Part shown: one piece after another, positions 55,601 to 64,000 of the stretch | Layout of the letters: each line of letters begins with the position of its first letter | How positions within the stretch are numbered: the stretch's first letter is position 1 | Assembly (NCBI GenBank): GCA_015178975.1 | Contig: WHVD01000010.1 | Span: 1,054,001-1,118,000 of the forward strand | Reading direction: 5' to 3' | Source of the DNA: Hysterangium stoloniferum | Taxonomy: Eukaryota; Basidiomycota; Agaricomycetes; Hysterangiales; Hysterangiaceae | Length of the DNA stretch: 64,000 bases | Notes under the pieces: generated by a model | What the model saw: only the letters and a program-made list of their open reading frames with translations | The model's database searches: none | What the model was told of the DNA's origin: nothing | Translations under genes and position numbers: made by a program

Positions 55601-56014
55601 AGACTTAATGGAGATAGAGCCGAGTTTAATGGAAAGGCACGAGAGTAAGGTATCGGTAGATTGACCTGCGATCGGACTGAGAAAGACCGCGTCAACAAAA
55701 TGAAACACCTACATTAGCGGGTATTTTTGTCAGTATAAAGACTAGCTGTGCTTGATATCTGGTGTTCAGATGATTAGCTTTATCAGTGCCTGACAGGTCT
55801 CGAATGTAACCACTGACGCTAGAGCCTTATCCACAGTATCGACATGGACTGCATTGCTCACAGCCTCTTTCCGCATGTTCTCCCACTTATTTATATCCCA
55901 TTTGAAAGCATCCGGGTGTGTCTCTGGATGAGCCGATTGGATATATTCCCGTAGGGCAGACCTCAAAGGTATCGCGGAAGTGGATTTGAAAGGTAGAGTC
56001 AGGAGATTCGGCAT
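52695..56014 (-). CDS. palA: BRO1-domain protein, PalA/Rim20-type (ALIX family)
   Basis: Fourteen exons fit by eye: 56014-55818, 55758-55713, 55665-55477, 55405-55234, 55178-55066, 55014-54926, 54875-54767, 54713-54488, 54432-54351, 54298-54118, 54067-53843, 53775-53296, 53246-53164 and 53106-52695. They sum to 2604 nt, an exact 867 codons plus stop. The start MPNLLTLPFKSTSAIPLRSAL opens a BRO1 domain of about 380 residues (YQAQLVFILTKIP, AYERANVLYNLGALY, LLMISQAQECFWQRAT). A V-shaped coiled-coil domain follows (LNLPATLDALDRPIG, DLKEGIKFYNDLATLI), then a Pro/Gln/Ser-rich tail. In fungi PalA/Rim20 binds ESCRT-III Snf7 through BRO1 and the YPXL motifs of PacC/Rim101 through the V domain, acting at endosomal membranes in ambient pH signalling. 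The paralogue Bro1/Vps31 is the main alternative; the lack of a clear Doa4-binding tail favours PalA. Confidence 0.82.
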
Positions 56015-57423
56015 CGTATTCGTGGTTTTCTTTGTATTAGGGAAGCCTTCTGTTACCGGCAGATATGTCGACCTGTAACTGGTTGTGATAAAGGACTGAG
56101 AGAGTAACTACTCCCTAGTACGCCACAGTGCGTGACGCGATGAGTGACGAATGAGAGCGTGTCACTCACGTGATCCCGGCTTATGGTGACTTTCATCGAT
56201 GAAACTTAAATACTTGCACAGCTGCACTACAGACTCTTCTTGATTTTCACCAGTCTTATGTTGAATTTTTGGCTTGTTATAATCTCACCGCGATGATACC
56301 TGTGGGTCTACGACTAATTCCGCACTGCGCTTTGTAGTTTATCACAGTAGACTAGTATATTAATGCTTCTTGTTCGTGTCCACCGTATACCGGTGTATAC
56401 CCCTCTGCGTCAACATTTTGTACTTCAATAATTACCAATTTAATCAAGATATCTGGCCTTTTTTTATTTTTTTATTTGCTTCATTATCAAAATATGTGGA
56501 ATCGTTACATTGGTATCAATAGTAACACGTGTCATATAATTTCGCGTTTTCATCAAAGTGATTCCCGAGACGACGTCTTTCGGGTAGCCAGAAAACCCGG
56601 ATGAACCGATCTGGCTTGGATAGGAAGTACTGACATCATTTTCTCCATTCTCGAACAAACCCTTGGCTTATTTATTCTGGTTCGATTCTGATTTGGAACT
56701 GCTGGCTCAAGCCTAATTTAGTCTCGCCGCCATGCTCCGGCAGCTCTCGCATCGGGGTTCACACAGTTCTATGCGTTTATGACAGCAGACCCCATGGCTC
56801 TCTTGCTCCACCTCATGCGTTGTGCATAGCAGAAGTACAGCTTCAATGCGCAGTTACCTTCCAATAAAGGGGATGTTTCTAAAAGTCCAAAATGTCAAAA
56901 ACGGCGGTATCACATGGTACAATCATCCCCCATTGACACAGCCATCTTGGACCCAGCAAAGAAATTTACCTTGAAGGAAAGAACAGACCCCTCATTTTCC
57001 ACATCGCTCTTGAGATCTGAATCTTGAAAGGAATAGTTTCAATAACCATCCAGATTCTCGCAAGCTCAAAATAATGAATATTGCTTCAACTCACAGTGTA
57101 CATTGCAAATCGCACAGCATGGGGTAAATGCCATGATTTGCTTCGGTAAACGCCCTCCTATGGTAATCTACATAGTCAAACTTTCGATAAACGTATCAAT
57201 ATACGCTTCTCATGGCCGCGCTCATGCAAGTTATCTTATTATTTATTTATTTATTTTTGAATTTACAAATTGGCAAATATATGCAGAAACAACAGATCTA
57301 TTTATTAGACCCGTGTTTTCTGCTTCTTAATCACAACGACACCCAAACTGCCTCCACAAGTAATAGTAATAGTACTCGCAGAGCATCCTCGCGCTCTTAA
57401 AGATCTCCACGACAAATCTCTCT
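56015..57423. other. Divergent intergenic region
   Basis: This region separates the starts of the palA-like gene (-) and the kinase gene (+). A palindromic E-box-like site TCACGTGA lies near 56163-56170, and an almost perfect palindrome GTATACCGGTGTATAC near 56386-56401. T-rich and TATT runs lie at 56458 and 57238. No gene or repeat was seen. The E box may serve palA, but this is only a guess from position. Confidence 0.4.
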
Positions 57424-58604
57424 ATGGATAGCGGGCCGTACCCTCCTCGACAAATCCACGTGGTTACTTTGCCGGATACGATGCAAATTACTCCTGTCTT
57501 ACTTGCCGGGGGGCCCAAGTGTTTGCTGCAGAAAATAGGCCCTTGGCCTTCTGCTTGTGGTGCTCAATCGGACATCTGGAAGGGACAAATCACTGAAGAG
57601 GGCGGTGGTGAGCCCATATTAGTTGGTGCAGCTGGCCATTTCATGCGGGTATCGTCTAACATAGCCACTGCCCTAGGTTGCTGTGAAGTGTTTTAGGCCC
57701 TGGTCTGACGGTTCTCAGCGCGATTCGGCACAACAAGTGAAAGTGAGCCAGTCTTCAATATTACCTGGCCATGTCTCTCAATTTCGTGTAGACCTTCAAT
57801 AACGAAGTTCGTGTATGGGTACGACTGAAGCACGAATTTGTGGCAACCTTCTATGGTGTAGTCAATTCAGAGGTGAATCCCGCAATAGTACTGTCTTGGT
57901 ACAAGAACGGGAATGCCAACGAATATCTCCGGGGAGTACAAGACATACAGCTCCTCCCTATCATATTCGTAGGCCACAGGTCGTTATATGTGCAACAGGT
58001 GGCTTAATTTCGATAGATTTTGCAACTTGCCTCGGCACTCGAATATCTCCACAACAAGGGCATCATCCACGGGGACGTGAAAGCCGTGAGCACAACTTGT
58101 CTGAAAAACTCCTTTACTTTCTCAACATTTCGCGCAAGGCCAACATGATGATCGATGACTATGGAAATGTTAAATTGATCGACTTTGGGTCTTCGCGACT
58201 CGTGGGCGACGACAATGTGGCTACTAATGCTTGTACGGTTCGTTGGGCGGCCGCTGAATTACTTCAGTCTGGCATATCGACGACCGCTACAGATGTCTAC
58301 GCCTTTGCGAGCACGGGGTTAGAAGTGAGTTCCAGCATTTGAGCTTTCAATAAAAAGATCTGAAATGTTCTCAAAGCTCCTCACAGGGAACAGCCCATAC
58401 GACATGCTCCGTGAATCCGCTGCCCTTTTCGCTATTATAAAGGGCATGAAGCCTCGTGACTACACCAACAGGGGACATTGCAACATTCCTGACTCAGCGA
58501 TCCTGTGGGTGATTCTGGATAAATGCTGGGCCGTCGAGGAAGAGCGACTCAATATGAGTCAAGTGCTTTCATTTCTAATGGACCCCCGGTGGGCTTATCT
58601 ATAA
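57424..58604 (+). CDS. Protein kinase, single short catalytic domain (TKL-like)
   Basis: Six exons fit by eye: 57424-57621, 57677-57742, 57792-57968, 58017-58085, 58139-58324 and 58377-58604. They total 924 nt, 307 residues, all joins in phase 0, introns 48-55 nt. Visible kinase motifs are a degenerate glycine loop (GAQSDIWKG), the ATP-binding lysine in VAVKCF, the catalytic loop HGDVKAAN (HGD instead of HRD), DFG in LIDFGSS, and the end of the activation segment in TVRWAAAELL. Subdomain XI (LDKCWAVEEERLNMSQVLSFL) closes the fold. It should phosphorylate Ser/Thr or Tyr; the substrate is unknown. Such small HGD kinases are greatly expanded in mushrooms and Rhizoctonia (family knowledge). No signal peptide or membrane segment is seen. 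A paralogue follows at 59697-60867. The exact start is uncertain, because a more upstream ATG cannot be excluded. Confidence 0.8.
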
Positions 58605-58662
58605 GTCCATGGTAGCACTTGGTATTTTGGGGCTCGTCTTCAACCCTATGTTCGGTCATCCT

Positions 58663-58938
58663 CTACTTGTACATGTAGCTTAGTTCCGTCAGCAGCAATG
58701 TTCGAGTTGTATCTACATACATCTCTTCTGCCTCTGTATATTCAAGTCCCGTTCCCCAGTCTGTTACAAAGCGGTCCTGTATGTAGAATAATTTCAGAAA
58801 ACTTGAATGGTTTGGTCTTGTTCGTTCATATTCCCGATTTATGATAATTTGAACTGGGCCAGTTGCATCAGGGATTAGAAAAAACTCATGGGGAGTAGAT
58901 TGGCTATACAGACTACCTAAACAATGGACGTCGACCAC
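58663..58938 (-). CDS. Possible small hypothetical protein
   Basis: A 91-codon frame in the gap between the two kinase genes, convergent with the first. The sequence (PHEFFLIPDATGPVQIII, DWGTGLEYTEAEEMYVDT) has a protein-like composition, with no low-complexity runs and balanced charge. It does not overlap another coding exon, so it is not simply a shadow. No motif or splice site supports it further. It may be chance or an eroded gene end. Confidence 0.3.
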   Translation of the reverse strand: MVDVHCLGSLYSQSTPHEFFLIPDATGPVQIIINREYERTRPNHSSFLKLFYIQDRFVTDWGTGLEYTEAEEMYVDTTRTLLLTELSYMYK

Positions 58939-59696
58939 CTACACCATCTAGTTATATATATAATCAATATTATAGTCTGTGAGTGCGCCTCATGGTCGAT
59001 TTTAAATACAAGTATAGCCTTAAATTTAACGATATGTACCATAAATCAACTTGCATGGGCCAGAGGCACATCAGGGATTTGGGAATGCCTACACCTATTG
59101 TGTAGACTCCCTAGACTTCCTAGACTTCCTAGATCTATAGTACTTTCCTGAGGCAGCGAGTCTTGTCCATATGTGTGACCTTGGAAAGTGTGGCTAACCA
59201 GCCCTAATTATATTTTAGTAACTTCTATGATACTTGAAAAGCGCTTGAAAAATTGTTAACTCGGCACTGCTAAGTATACCAATTGAGCTAGCTAGGACTT
59301 CTATAACCAGAGGAGCCAGCGGTTTCGAATTCCGTTTCCTGGTGTGGGAAGTGAGCATCACTTTAAAGTTTGGCGATCATCTCACCTTTCAGTCGAGTTT
59401 CATTATCAGAAGGCGTCGTTAGGATCTTAATATGTATGTACGAACTTAATAGATAGATAACTTGAAGATAACCTTACTTGACACTGGTTGTCAATTGCAA
59501 GCCACATGACTGTTGTAGCCTAAATTATCGAGGCGGTGCAATTTCAACTGCCTCTTTATATCGCATTCCATGGGAGCTTGGCTGTACCAACGAATGAACA
59601 AGCCGCACCTAGTCCCCCCTCTGAGTCTACGTATTTCTAACAGTAATTGTCTGTTAGCCATCAATATCTTTTCCCTCCTACTACATAATAATTGCT
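58939..59696. other. Intergenic region between the kinase paralogues
   Basis: Contains a short direct repeat (AGACTTCCT three times near 59108-59135) and a weak tRNA-like B box (GGTTTCGAATTCC) near 59320. No gene was identified. Confidence 0.4.
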
Positions 59697-60867
59697 ATGG
59701 TTGCAATACACACTCTGATAAAGCATGAATCGAAACAAGACAGGGATTTTGTTGAGCATGATCTAGTCCTGCTTCCATCTGACTGGGGATCGTTCGGTAG
59801 AGCTTATCACGATAAGTTCAGCGACACTCTGAAAGTCGAAACCACAAATCAGAGTGGAGAGAACTCAGCGGTACGATATTTTACTAATTGGAGGCAGCTT
59901 TTGAATACTCACCCTCGCCATTTGCTTGCTGAAGGTCGCCCTGAAGATTTTTCGGCCAACAGGCTCTAACCGCAATCTTCTGATCTCTGTCAATTTATAC
60001 GCTCTTCTCTCGGGATTTTGACTAACGTCACAAGGAATTTCTAGACATTTGAAGAGTGCATCAATCTATGGGAACAATTGCACCATCCAAATCTAATGAG
60101 AGTTCTCGGACGCGTTTCACCGCCTCTTCCATTTCCTTCCATGATATCCCCATGGTATAGGAATGGGTCTGTAGATGAATACCTTCGTACAAATCGTAGC
60201 ATTGACCCTATCCCAATTGTTAGTCACTAAAAGCTTACACACCCCCACGCCTTGTAGCTGATTTCAGGCAGCTGAAGGAAATAGCAGATGGCCTTCGATA
60301 TCTACATGACAATGACGTCATTCACGGAGACCTTAGAGCCGTAAGTTGTCTTTTTATCAGTGTGCAGTAAGTCTTACTTTAAACAAAATTAGGCTAATGT
60401 CCTTGTCAGCGATGAAGGGAGTAGCATCCTCACCAATTTTGGACTTGTACCCATGCTCGAAACCGTCGCTGGAATCTCAACGTCATTGCCATCGAGTTAC
60501 AGATGGATGGCACCGGAACTGTTAAGTTTGAATAGCTGCTACAGTTTTAAGACAGATATGTATGCATTTGGCAGCACTATTCTCGAGGTAACGCACAATA
60601 CATATACGTAGGGTCTCAGGCCAAACACTAACCCTTCTTATGGAGATTCTCTCCGGAGCGATACCTTACAGCCAGATTGAAGAAAGGAGTATCCTTTCCA
60701 CAGTGATGAAAAACATAGGGCCGTTGCACTTGTCTGGGAAATTCATATACGATATACCCTACCCTCAGGATCTGGTAGCTGCTCTCAACAAGTGTTGGAG
60801 TTGTGCAGATGAACGTCCCCAGATAGAGGAAATCCAAGAGGTAATTAACAAATATGGTCATTCTTGA
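59697..60867 (+). CDS. Kinase paralogue with altered catalytic residues (probable pseudokinase)
   Basis: This gene resembles its neighbour at 57424-58604 in exon layout. Visible parts are an N-lobe with GSFGRAYHD, a beta-3 strand SAVRYFTNW where the neighbour has VAVKCFRPW, then TFEECINLWEQLHHPNLMRVL, a catalytic loop HGDLRAAN, the segment LTNFGLV in place of LIDFGSS, SYRWMAPELL, and a C-lobe ending CADERPQIEEIQEVINKYG before the stop at 60865-60867. Introns near 60222-60264, 60342-60392 and 60589-60646 are clear; the joint between the first exon and TFEECIN (near 59870-60045) is not. The ATP-anchoring lysine is arginine, and the metal-binding D of DFG is asparagine. Both changes normally abolish catalysis, so it may act as a scaffold or regulator of a kinase, or be decaying. 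The C-lobe is well kept, which favours a retained protein. Confidence 0.65.
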
Positions 60868-61617
60868 ACAAACATGCCGCAGCTATCTGCTTGTGATTTT
60901 CTTAGCTTCATGACTTGGACCATGTATTTTTGAGTAGTAACATATTAAAGCATTGGTTATGTTCCATCTCGGAAGTCCCAACGCCCGAAACCAGAATAAA
61001 CAGGACAGTGGACAGTTAGCGATCTGCCTTCATGATGAGCCGTGACTCTCCGTTGGATTGAAATTGTCCAGTAATGCCCACCAAGGGCTTCTGGCCGGAG
61101 TATCTTAAAAGTTGATATTGCCAAGACAGTGACGATTTCTCCCGCATGGGATTGTTTTTGTCGAAGAGTTTTTGCGGTCTCACGGGCCTGTTATCTGGAT
61201 ATTATATACTGCTCTCAGCTGTCGCACTCCGCCTCCGTTGTTTGTGCAGAAGCCGTTGGTGGAGGCAATGATTTCTCTGCGGTCTCCTTCGAGTCTCTGC
61301 TTGTGAGGCTGATGGTGCTGTGTATGAACTTGACTCCTATACATGTTCCTCATCAGATTCAAAGCAAAGGTAGACAAATGGATATGCCAACTTAAACGCA
61401 TTAACTTATTCATCATCATTCGGGTTAATGATGTTTACATTCTGAGACAATGCAGCAGATCGCGATTTCTATATCAATAATAAAAGACAATGTTTAGAAT
61501 ATTTTAAGAAGTAAAGACGTAAAACATAAATATTATCATTGGAAAATATTCTGATATAGTGCCATGAACATTACGAAAAAACTGAAACTGGTTAATGATA
61601 ATCAGTAAAATTTCGCA
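60868..61617. other. Intergenic region
   Basis: Downstream of the pseudokinase. A plus-strand frame at 61129-61395 has no start context, splice sites or recognisable domain. AT-rich from 61440 on. Nothing further was seen. Confidence 0.4.
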
Positions 61618-61990
61618 TTAAACTTCCTTTTCCAGGAGCTGGGGTGGGGAGAGACACGCCCGATGGTGAAATTCACGTTGCTCGATCATCCTCACTAGCA
61701 AAAAAAGTTCTACCGTGTAATGGATAAAATTTGTGAACATCTGGTAGAGAATTTCAGAAATATTACACCAATAACCATGAAGTATGAACTCGTATTGGGT
61801 AACCTTGTTGAATGCATCCTGCCCCGTCGCAAAAGCATAATCCACTCTGCCAGGATAGCTCTGATTGTCCACCTAAACGGCCTCTAGTTTGATGTATCAT
61901 AGAGATGTTCTTCGGACCACTTACATCTACATAATCATGGCGGGGAATTCTAACGGATATTTTGGCTCAATCCTGGAAGTGTCCAATCAA
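61618..61990 (-). CDS. Unrecognised gene, 3' exons
   Basis: The last exon (61872-61618) encodes VDNQSYPGRVDYAFATGQDAF and onward (KVTQYEF, a hydrophobic helix around ILYQMFTNFIHYTVELFLLV) and stops after LLEKEV. A canonical intron, GTAAGT...GTTTAG, lies at 61873-61924 (52 nt). Before it the frame continues through KISVRIPRHDYVD to about 61975. Upstream (to about 62140) are further protein-like stretches on the minus strand in other frames, so more exons are likely but I could not link them. I do not recognise the family. The hydrophobic segment could be a single membrane helix. An eroded gene is also possible. Confidence 0.4.
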
Positions 61991-62940
61991 CATTATACTG
62001 GCTGTGGTGTACCCAACAGCTGGTATAGAACCCCGAAGGACGCCGAGGCCCATTGAGATTTTAGATGTCGAGCGAAGGTAAGGGTTGAGCTCACTGTCGA
62101 CGATGGCGACGACACGCGTTTGGAAAGGGGCACCGACTCAGCTTGATGATGTGACCGTGTGGGTACACCGCAGGCCGTGTTGATTCCGGATTATATTTTA
62201 TTGTTACAAAGTAATAAAAACATATAATTTAACAGAGAGTTTATTCACGGATTGAGAAACTTAAGAATGTCCACGTGCGCCCCTCTGGAGAGACCAGGAA
62301 GCCTAGAACGCGAGCTCGTGACGACGAGCACACAACGGAAGCAGCATCGTGATGGTGGCGTGGAAGGCAGTGATGCCCGCGAGATGTGGAGGAGACATTT
62401 CCCACGGCTTCGAGATTAGAACACATCCGTAGTGAAAGTAAGAAAAAAAAAAGTTGTTATCTTGTTGTGAACCAACTTGCTTATGAAATACAGGGGTCAT
62501 TTCTCCGCAACAACGTATCAGTAATGGCAGAACAATGAATAACCTGATCATGCGGGTAAATTCGGTCTCTTGGAAAATAGACGACAGAAAATGCTCATTT
62601 ATAGGTGATCGCAGAATTAGATGTCACCATACGACCCCGTACGGCCGTATCTCCAACGCCAATGCCCATAGCGGAAGATAATTTGGTTATGCGTGAGCCC
62701 CTTCCATGATTAGCGATATGGGCACCAGTTCTTCCTCTCATTAATAGTCTTGTCGCTAGGGTCGCCAAAGTGATGGGTCTAGTCATGACACCCGTGTGCT
62801 TGATTCGTACTATCTAGTTGTGCGGAATTTCCAAAACTGCGATTGGTAATTACATAATACACCTCAGAAACAAAGGCACCGAACGTCATGCCATCATATA
62901 TGATAAATATCAGAAGGTATTACTCACCCCATTATCACCC
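61991..62940. other. Intergenic region upstream of glutamate decarboxylase
   Basis: Contains possible upstream exons of the minus-strand gene to about 62140 and otherwise short frames only. The final part is the leader and promoter of the glutamate decarboxylase gene; no TATA box stands out. Confidence 0.4.
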
Positions 62941-64000
62941 ATGGCTCTTTCAAAGGTACCCCAGTTGCTTGGACATCCCGTCCGAATTGTACTCATTCTT
63001 TCTTCAGCATATCGACCCAGAAGAACTCTTGAGGGCAGCGAAGGTGAGAATTTTCTCAAGTAAAATAAAACAAAATATCCGAATGAGGTTACTTTATAGG
63101 ACCATAAATCCCCGACGCATAGCTCCCACAAGCCTGCTGTATCAACACACAGTAGCCATCCTTACGGCGCGAGATATGGCACAGAGCCCATCCCAAAATA
63201 CCATATACCAACCAAGGTATTTCAACACATCAAGAGCTGAAAGCTCAACATTTACATTTGTTTCTCCCAAGGGGACAGAAGCCGAATCTGCGTACCAACT
63301 CATCCATGATGAACTGACCCTAGACGGGTCTCCACTCCTCAACCTCGCCTCATTCGTGCACACGTGGATGCCCGTCCAAGCCGACAGACTAATGATGGAA
63401 TCCATGTCCAAAAACCTGATCGACCAAGATGAATATCCCATGACGCGTACGTCGCACTGCCGTTACAATTGGCGGCGGGTATCTACTTATTAAACCGGTG
63501 TCATTTCACAGAGGTGATTCACACGCGCTGCATTTCCATGCTGGCGAATCTCTGGCATGCGCCCAAAGCTGCCAATGCTGTGGGGACGGCGACAACCGGC
63601 TCGTCTGAGGCAATTCAGCTCGGTGGGCTGGCCATGAAGCGTATCTGGCAGGAGAAGCGCAAAGCGGCCGGGAAGAGCATCCATGAACCTGGACCTAACA
63701 TTGTGATGGGTTCGAGGGGTCGTCTGCCACATCGGGGTTTATATTAACAATTGTTTTTACTAATTACAGGTGCCAATGCCCAAGTCGCTCTTGAAAAGTA
63801 CGCATGCGCACATGAACATTAATTTCATCTAATTATTCACCAACTATAGATTTGCGCGATACTTTGACGTTGAATGCCGCCTTGTCCCCGTTTCAGAAGA
63901 TTCCAGATACTGCCTGGACCCGAAGCGCGCCATGGAATTCATCGACGAAAACACTATCGGTTCTTATATTTACCACAATGCATTCTGTAAATTAACAAGG
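62941..64000 (+). CDS. GAD1: Glutamate decarboxylase, 5' part (runs off window)
   Basis: Seven exons fit by eye: 62941-62955, 63008-63043, 63100-63216, 63272-63446, 63512-63718, 63770-63797 and 63850-63958, with the next intron reaching the window end. The start [20 protein letters not shown] is followed by [39 protein letters not shown] and [20 protein letters not shown], then the cofactor-site region [20 protein letters not shown] and [20 protein letters not shown]. These are strongly conserved in eukaryotic and bacterial PLP-dependent glutamate decarboxylases, which convert glutamate to GABA in the cytosol (GABA shunt, acid and oxidative stress). The catalytic lysine lies beyond the window. 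An Arg-Gly pair before NAQV suggests that the sixth splice site is placed two codons off or that this species has an insertion. The first exon is only 15 nt, common in this gene. Confidence 0.93.

Noticed and set aside
59255-59345. Possible tRNA-Arg(TCT)-like sequence with a B box
   Set aside because: GGTTTCGAATTCC resembles a B box and CTTCTATAACC an anticodon arm, but no acceptor stem and no proper A box can be drawn.
62595-62786. Minus-strand frame upstream of GAD1 with Gly/Arg-rich sequence
   Set aside because: No start context, no introns, no domain. It lies in the probable promoter of the plus-strand gene.
1-64000. CRISPR arrays, bacterial operons or a prophage
   Set aside because: Spliced genes, Tc1 and LTR elements show a eukaryotic chromosome. 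The tandem repeats have no unique spacers.

Overview
The window looks like a gene-poor, transposon-packed stretch of a basidiomycete chromosome, most likely from the Rhizoctonia/Ceratobasidiaceae group (inference). The host genes have many 45-65 nt introns with GTRNGT donors. They include an ALIX-family pH-signalling protein, a glutamate decarboxylase, small HGD-type protein kinases and a short intron-rich secreted protein. No prokaryotic feature (operon, CRISPR array, Shine-Dalgarno-led cluster) is present.

Layout. 1-2.1 kb: start of a Tc1-type transposase cut by a solo LTR that carries a second solo LTR, then flanking sequence with a tRNA-like element. 2.1-4.9 kb: an island of host-like sequence with two unrecognised genes, one of them zinc-finger-like. 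4.9-49.2 kb: an almost continuous pile of mobile elements. It holds two decayed Ty3/Gypsy chromovirus-type elements (about 9.6-14.7 and 34-45.3 kb), further gag pieces, a Ty1/Copia piece (46.1-49.2 kb), about 20 LTRs of at least eight families (called A-H here), four Tc1/mariner elements plus one remnant, one Harbinger-like MITE, a 2.46-kb LTR-like insertion without genes, and several minisatellites. Most insertions keep exact target-site duplications, so their order can be read directly; one nest is four layers deep. 49.2-64 kb: host genes. In order these are a small secreted protein (+), palA/RIM20-like (-), a protein kinase (+), a paralogous kinase with altered catalytic residues (+), an unrecognised gene (-) and the 5' part of glutamate decarboxylase (+, running off the window).

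How the parts relate. The Tc1 element at 47.3-48.9 kb has an uninterrupted 338-residue DDE transposase and long inverted repeats, so it is the one element here that looks whole. The other Tc1 copies are broken. Two of them share the same catalytic-domain lesions, which suggests they were moved by protein supplied in trans. The Gypsy element at 34-45 kb has a 12-nt match between the start of its LTR R region and the site just outside the LTR, as in Tf1-type self-priming. Two LTR-bounded units carry, antisense to the LTRs, a coiled-coil/zinc-cluster gene; this is the most unusual arrangement in the window.

Limits: exon boundaries were placed by eye, LTR family names are local labels, and no similarity search was possible.
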